Assembly: GCA_017463615.1 (NCBI GenBank)
Contig: JAFTOU010000014.1
Coordinates: 1-64,000, forward strand
Direction of reading: 5' to 3'
Origin: Alistipes sp.
GTDB taxonomy: Bacteria > Bacteroidota > Bacteroidia > Bacteroidales > Rikenellaceae
DNA length: 64,000 nt
This document shows, piece after piece, positions 60,821 to 64,000 of the stretch (position 1 is the first letter of the stretch; each line of letters begins with the position of its first letter). Below the pieces are notes generated by a model. That model saw only the letters and a list, made by a program, of their open reading frames with translations, ran no database searches and had not been told where the DNA came from. A program made the position numbers and the translations under genes.

Positions 60821-61114
60821 CATTCGTGCTCAATTTGGCAACAAAAATGTTCACTTTGAGCATATCGCACAATTTTAACCCAAGCCACTCGTTATTGGTA
60901 TGAAGATTGCACTTCAAAACAACAGCTGCGGTGGAAACTGCAAGCCGCAGTGAGGTTTCTTCATTTATTTAAGTTTGGGTTAGTAGTTTAGGGGAGCAAT
61001 CCCCGAGGTAAGAGGTCGTTGAGAAACGCCCTCTTATTTTTTTGTAGCTCCCCTAAACTACTAACCCACATTTGTCCCATACATTTCCCATAATCGTGGT
61101 TTATTATTTATCAA
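60821..61114. repeat. 22-base perfect inverted repeat around a terminator
   Basis: TGGGTTAGTAGTTTAGGGGA plus GC (60976-60997) is perfectly repeated in inverse at 61047-61068. Between the arms, AAGAGG and CCTCTT flank a loop and are followed by TTTTTTT. Upstream, CTGCGG and CCGCAG form another hairpin near 60930. No gene is seen in this gap. Confidence 0.8.
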
Positions 61115-61204
61115 TCAGCACAAATCGGGTGGTGCGGCTATATTAGCTTTAGCGGTCACGGTCAATGCCGCAACCGCTAAAATCAGTGTCAAAATACACT
61201 TCAT
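61115..61204 (-). CDS. Possible 29-residue exported peptide
   Basis: The frame reads MKCILTLILAVAALTVTAKA then NIAAPPDLC before TGA. It looks like a signal peptide with a short mature tail and a lone cysteine. It could be a small exported peptide or the remnant of a longer gene. No database family is claimed. Confidence 0.3.
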   Translation of the reverse strand: MKCILTLILAVAALTVTAKANIAAPPDLC

Positions 61205-61296
61205 TACTCTATCACAAATGCACGTTATTCCCAAATATTTGTACTGCGTCAGCCGTACTGCGTAGCAAGGTGCCGACATCTATTCGCGCACCCGGA

Positions 61297-61358
61297 GCAG
61301 AAAGGGTCAGATTTTTCTGACCCTTTCTGCGACTAAGTCCCCCTTTGACAAAGGGGGA
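61297..61358. repeat. Two adjacent perfect hairpins
   Basis: GCAGAAAGGGTCAGA-TTTT-TCTGACCCTTTCTGC (61297-61330) is a 15-bp perfect stem, directly followed by TCCCCCTTT-GAC-AAAGGGGGA (61338-61358) with a GGGGG repeat after it. Confidence 0.7.
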
Positions 61359-61410
61359 TTTAGGGGGAATGTCAATATTTTTTACTAAAAAGTAGGTCAG
61401 TCGCTATACT

Positions 61411-61514
61411 CAACTTTCAGACCTCTGAAGGAGGCGCACGACAGATAGTCTGACTGCAAGTTTACTTGCAAAGTCAGCACTATCTGTTGGGCGGCAGCTT
61501 GCTGCTGAAAGTTG
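61411..61514 (-). repeat. Cloverleaf-like intergenic repeat, copy D (after bglX)
   Basis: The closing stem CAACTTTCAG (61411-61420) pairs perfectly with CTGAAAGTTG (61505-61514). Arms: CCTC-TGAAG-GAGG (61422-61434), ACAGATAG to CTATCTGT (61441-61487) with TGACT/AGTCA and a GCAAG-TTTA-CTTGC tip, and a small GCAGC/GCTGC arm. The fold matches copies A-C although the sequence differs outside the CAAG/CTTG tip. Confidence 0.7.
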
Positions 61515-61521
61515 CAGCGCA

Positions 61522-63861
61522 CTACTCTATATACAGTTTGCCGTCTGTTGGCTTAAGCACATCGGTAACCTTGCGGGTGGTGGTTTGTGGGATGAACAGC
61601 TCCTTGTAGCAGCGCAGGTCCTCGCAGCTGAAGCCAAGCGAGAGGCGGTAGTCGCCAGCTACGGTCTTCCATGCCGACTCCTGCTCGCTGAAGATTGCAA
61701 GGTCGTGGTCGCTGATGGCGATTGTCACCTCGCAGCTCTGGCCAGGCTGGAGCAGAGGTGTCTTGCTATATCCGCGCAGCTCCACCAGTGGGCGCTCGTG
61801 GTCTGGGTAGAGGGCTGTGGAGTAGAGTTGCACAACCTGCTTAGCCTCGCGCGAGCCGACATTCTTCACGCGGCAGCTAACGGTAATCTGCTCGTTCTGA
61901 CGGCGGAGTTTCATATCGCTAAGCTCAAAGTCGCTATAGGTTAGACCGTGTCCAAATGGGTAGGCAACAGCGACCTTGCGGGTAGAGAAGTGGCGATAGC
62001 CGACAAATATATCCTCGGTATAGTTTGTATAGTCGATATTTGGCTGGTCGTAGTACTTATACTTGGTGCTATAGTTCTCGTAGGACTGGTTCAGACCCGT
62101 CTCAGGAACATTTACAGGGAAGTTCTGCGACGGCACATCGGCATACGACATTGGGAAGCTCATAGGCAGGTGACCCGAAGGGGATACCTTGCCCAGCAGA
62201 GCATCGGCAACAGAGTTTCCGCCCTCCTGACCAGGCATCCAGCAGACAAGGATAGCATCTACCTTATCGCGCCACGACGCCACCTCTACAGGACCGCTGA
62301 TGTTGAGCACTACGACAACCTTCTTGCCCGCCGCGCGGAACTGACGGCTCACCTCGTTGAGCAGAGCGGTCTCGTCTATGCGCAGGTTAAAGTCGCGCTC
62401 CACATGGCGGTCAAAGCCCTCTGCCGAGTGGCGCGAGAATGTTATCACAGCAATATCTGCACGCTCGGCACTACCCTCAACAAGCTGACGAGGGTCCTTA
62501 ACCTCATTAGGGCGCAGGGTGTAGTGCGTCCAGCGGCGGTGCTCATCCAGCGGAGCTATACGCTTGCGCTCCTTTGCCATGTGCTGCAGGTAGTAGTCGT
62601 CCAACTTCTTGTCAAGCACAATGCCGTTGGAGGTCATACCCTCGTGCATATCAACCACATAGGCCTTATTCACATCGCCCGAGCCGCGACCACCAGCGAT
62701 GAAGTCGTAGCTACCCACGCCAAAGAGCGCAACCTTCTGACTTACAGCCATTGGCAGCGTTGCGTTGTCGTTCTTGAGCAGTACAAAACCCTCGCTTGCC
62801 ACCTCGCGCGTAACGGCAGCGTGAGCCTTCAGGTCGGGCTTGTTGCTGAACTTATAACCCTTGAAGCGCGGAGTCTTGACAATAAGCTCCAGTATGCGAG
62901 TCACGCACTTATCAAGGTCTGCCTCCTTGAGCGAGCCATTTTTCACAGCATCCATAATCATGCCGATATGCTCCTTCTCGCCCGGCTGTATCATATCGTT
63001 TCCTGCCGCCATCTGCGCCGCAGGGTCTAAGCCGCCACCCCAGTCGGTGACAATCATACCCTGGAAGCCAAACTCGCCACGCAGCACATCCTCCAGCAGA
63101 CCCTTGTCCTCAGAGGTGTAGCGACCATTCAGATAGTTGTACGAGGTCATGATGGTCCACGGCTGAGCCTCACGCACAGCAATCTCAAAGTTGCGGAGGT
63201 ATATCTCGCGCAACGCACGCTGAGAGATGCGGGCGTCGTTTGCCAAACGGTTAATCTCCTGATTATTAGCGCAGAAGTGCTTCAGCGAAGTACCCACATC
63301 CTGACTCTCCACGCCATTGATAATCGCCGCAGCGGTCTTACCTGCCAGCAACGGGTCCTCGGAGTAGTACTCAAAGTTACGACCACAGAGCGGGTTGCGC
63401 ATGATATTCACACCCGGCGCAAGCAGAATGTCTACGCCATACTCCTTAACCTCGTTACCCATCGCCTGACCTACGCGATAGATAATATCGTCGTTCCATG
63501 TCGCCGCAAGGTGCGTACCTACAGGGAAGCCGGTGCAGTAGTAGGTGTTAGGGTCGCCCTCGCGCGTAGGCTTTATGCGCAACCCCGCAGGACCATCCGC
63601 CATAACTATAGACGGAATACCCAGACGCGGAATTGGAAAGGTAATGCCCGCAGCACCAGGGACAATATGCTGAGTATCACCCACTTCGCCAGCAAAATTT
63701 ATCTCCTTCATATCGGCACCAACAACAAGTTGCGCCTTCTCCTGCAGAGTCATCGCGCCGACAATCTGCGGAATGTTATCCTCGCGGAGCTTCAGCTCCT
63801 CTGCCACTGCCACACCACAAAAAAGTGCCACGGCTGTAATAAATATAGGTAATCGCTTCAT
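61522..63861 (-). CDS. bglX: Exported GH3 family beta-glucosidase
   Basis: The 779-residue protein starts MKRLPIFITAVALFCGVAVA, a signal peptide, and has the GH3 catalytic TIM barrel (PRLGIPSIVMADGPAG; KHFCANNQE; MIVTDWGGGLDP with the nucleophile aspartate), the second alpha/beta domain (VVVLNISGPVE) and a C-terminal fibronectin III-like domain (EAKQVVQLYSTALYPD). It should hydrolyse beta-linked glucosides or related glycans in the periplasm. The ATG at 63861 is chosen because the upstream GTG at 63879 lies inside the -7 box. A regulator gene probably starts divergently at the right edge. Confidence 0.92.
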   Translation of the reverse strand: MKRLPIFITAVALFCGVAVAEELKLREDNIPQIVGAMTLQEKAQLVVGADMKEINFAGEVGDTQHIVPGAAGITFPIPRLGIPSIVMADGPAGLRIKPTREGDPNTYYCTGFPVGTHLAATWNDDIIYRVGQAMGNEVKEYGVDILLAPGVNIMRNPLCGRNFEYYSEDPLLAGKTAAAIINGVESQDVGTSLKHFCANNQEINRLANDARISQRALREIYLRNFEIAVREAQPWTIMTSYNYLNGRYTSEDKGLLEDVLRGEFGFQGMIVTDWGGGLDPAAQMAAGNDMIQPGEKEHIGMIMDAVKNGSLKEADLDKCVTRILELIVKTPRFKGYKFSNKPDLKAHAAVTREVASEGFVLLKNDNATLPMAVSQKVALFGVGSYDFIAGGRGSGDVNKAYVVDMHEGMTSNGIVLDKKLDDYYLQHMAKERKRIAPLDEHRRWTHYTLRPNEVKDPRQLVEGSAERADIAVITFSRHSAEGFDRHVERDFNLRIDETALLNEVSRQFRAAGKKVVVVLNISGPVEVASWRDKVDAILVCWMPGQEGGNSVADALLGKVSPSGHLPMSFPMSYADVPSQNFPVNVPETGLNQSYENYSTKYKYYDQPNIDYTNYTEDIFVGYRHFSTRKVAVAYPFGHGLTYSDFELSDMKLRRQNEQITVSCRVKNVGSREAKQVVQLYSTALYPDHERPLVELRGYSKTPLLQPGQSCEVTIAISDHDLAIFSEQESAWKTVAGDYRLSLGFSCEDLRCYKELFIPQTTTRKVTDVLKPTDGKLYIE

Positions 63862-63878
63862 AGGTTTGGTATTTTTCA

Positions 63879-63886
63879 CAAATATA
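63879..63886 (-). promoter_or_regulatory. -7 box of bglX
   Basis: The minus strand carries TATATTTG here, 17 bases before the ATG at 63861. Confidence 0.55.
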
Positions 63887-63906
63887 ACAATTTTTTTCGG
63901 AAATTA

Positions 63907-63961
63907 TTTGCATTTATCATTTTTGTCATTACCTTTGCAGTGTATTACTACACTAATACAC
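63907..63961 (+). promoter_or_regulatory. Promoter and palindromic operator of the next gene
   Basis: TTTG (63907-63910), 19 bases, then TACCTTTG (63930-63937) is a complete promoter. The perfect palindrome GTGTATTA-CTACAC-TAATACAC (63940-63961) sits at the expected transcription start, as for a self-repressing regulator of the GntR kind. An ATG at 63991 may start that gene; only ten bases are in the window. Confidence 0.7.
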
Positions 63962-64000
63962 TAAATGAACCTTAAAATTTTATATGCTTTATGATTGATG

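Noticed and set aside
61948-63030. 360-codon open frame antisense to bglX, and a similar one antisense to the PHP gene (24269-25363)
   Set aside because: Both are shadows of GC-rich coding sequence with no family features.
1-64000. CRISPR arrays, rRNA genes and IS transposases
   Set aside because: No regularly spaced direct repeats, no rRNA core sequence and no transposase-like protein were seen; the repeats found are dispersed, not arrayed.

Overview
The window reads as chromosome of a Bacteroidota bacterium, probably a Bacteroidales member close to Alistipes (Rikenellaceae). The phylum call rests on recurrent TTTG / TAnnTTTG (-33/-7) promoters, a short RpoD without region 1.1, ExbB/two-ExbD loci, DUF3467 and a Bacteroidota-style FtsL/FtsI/MraY cell-wall cluster. 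The genus is inference only.

Layout. 1-14 kb: partial birA, dapD, then a tight plus-strand run (prolyl oligopeptidase, aspartokinase, rsmH, ftsL, ftsI, murE, mraY, murD, ftsW, S4 protein) coupling diaminopimelate supply to peptidoglycan synthesis and septation; murG, murC, ftsQ, ftsA and ftsZ do not follow ftsW. 14-23 kb: mannitol-1-phosphate dehydrogenase with an organophosphate transporter, a secreted four-module protein, a DegP/HtrA protease and the primary sigma factor. 23-31 kb (minus): polA followed by two paralogous histidine phosphatases, a PHP phosphoesterase, a DeoR regulator and DUF3467. 31-42 kb: queD, Lrp, kbl, sppA, ExbB/ExbD, asparaginase, TatD, a divergent DprA and tRNA-Cys. 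42-48 kb: a cobalamin riboswitch ahead of nrdD-nrdG-mntP-glnA, then a lipoprotein.

48.1-57.85 kb is an AT-rich integrated element in the 3' end of tRNA-Leu(CAA). It carries a putative rolling-circle Rep, a five-gene minus-strand membrane/SPFH-GYF_2 operon behind a structured leader, an XRE switch with three TTAG-N6-CTAA operators, small accessory genes and two serine recombinases; the large recombinase gene runs into the tRNA. A near-identical tRNA-end sequence beside an orphan terminator marks the left end. After ndk comes a second accessory island, an EcoRI-type adenine methyltransferase with a DUF262-HNH nuclease behind a possible attenuator. A GH3 glycosidase closes the window.

The least explained material is between genes. 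Two families of structured repeats sit just after stop codons: one folds as a closing stem with three arms (four copies, stems changed in a compensatory way), the other as a long hairpin with a conserved GTAC-TAA-GTAC tip (three copies). A third motif, an inverted repeat around GTTCTATAAATTAG, lies directly before the start codons of rpoD, kbl and the DUF3467 gene. These, the SPFH operon with its leader and the methyltransferase/DUF262-HNH pair are the best candidates for undescribed biology here.
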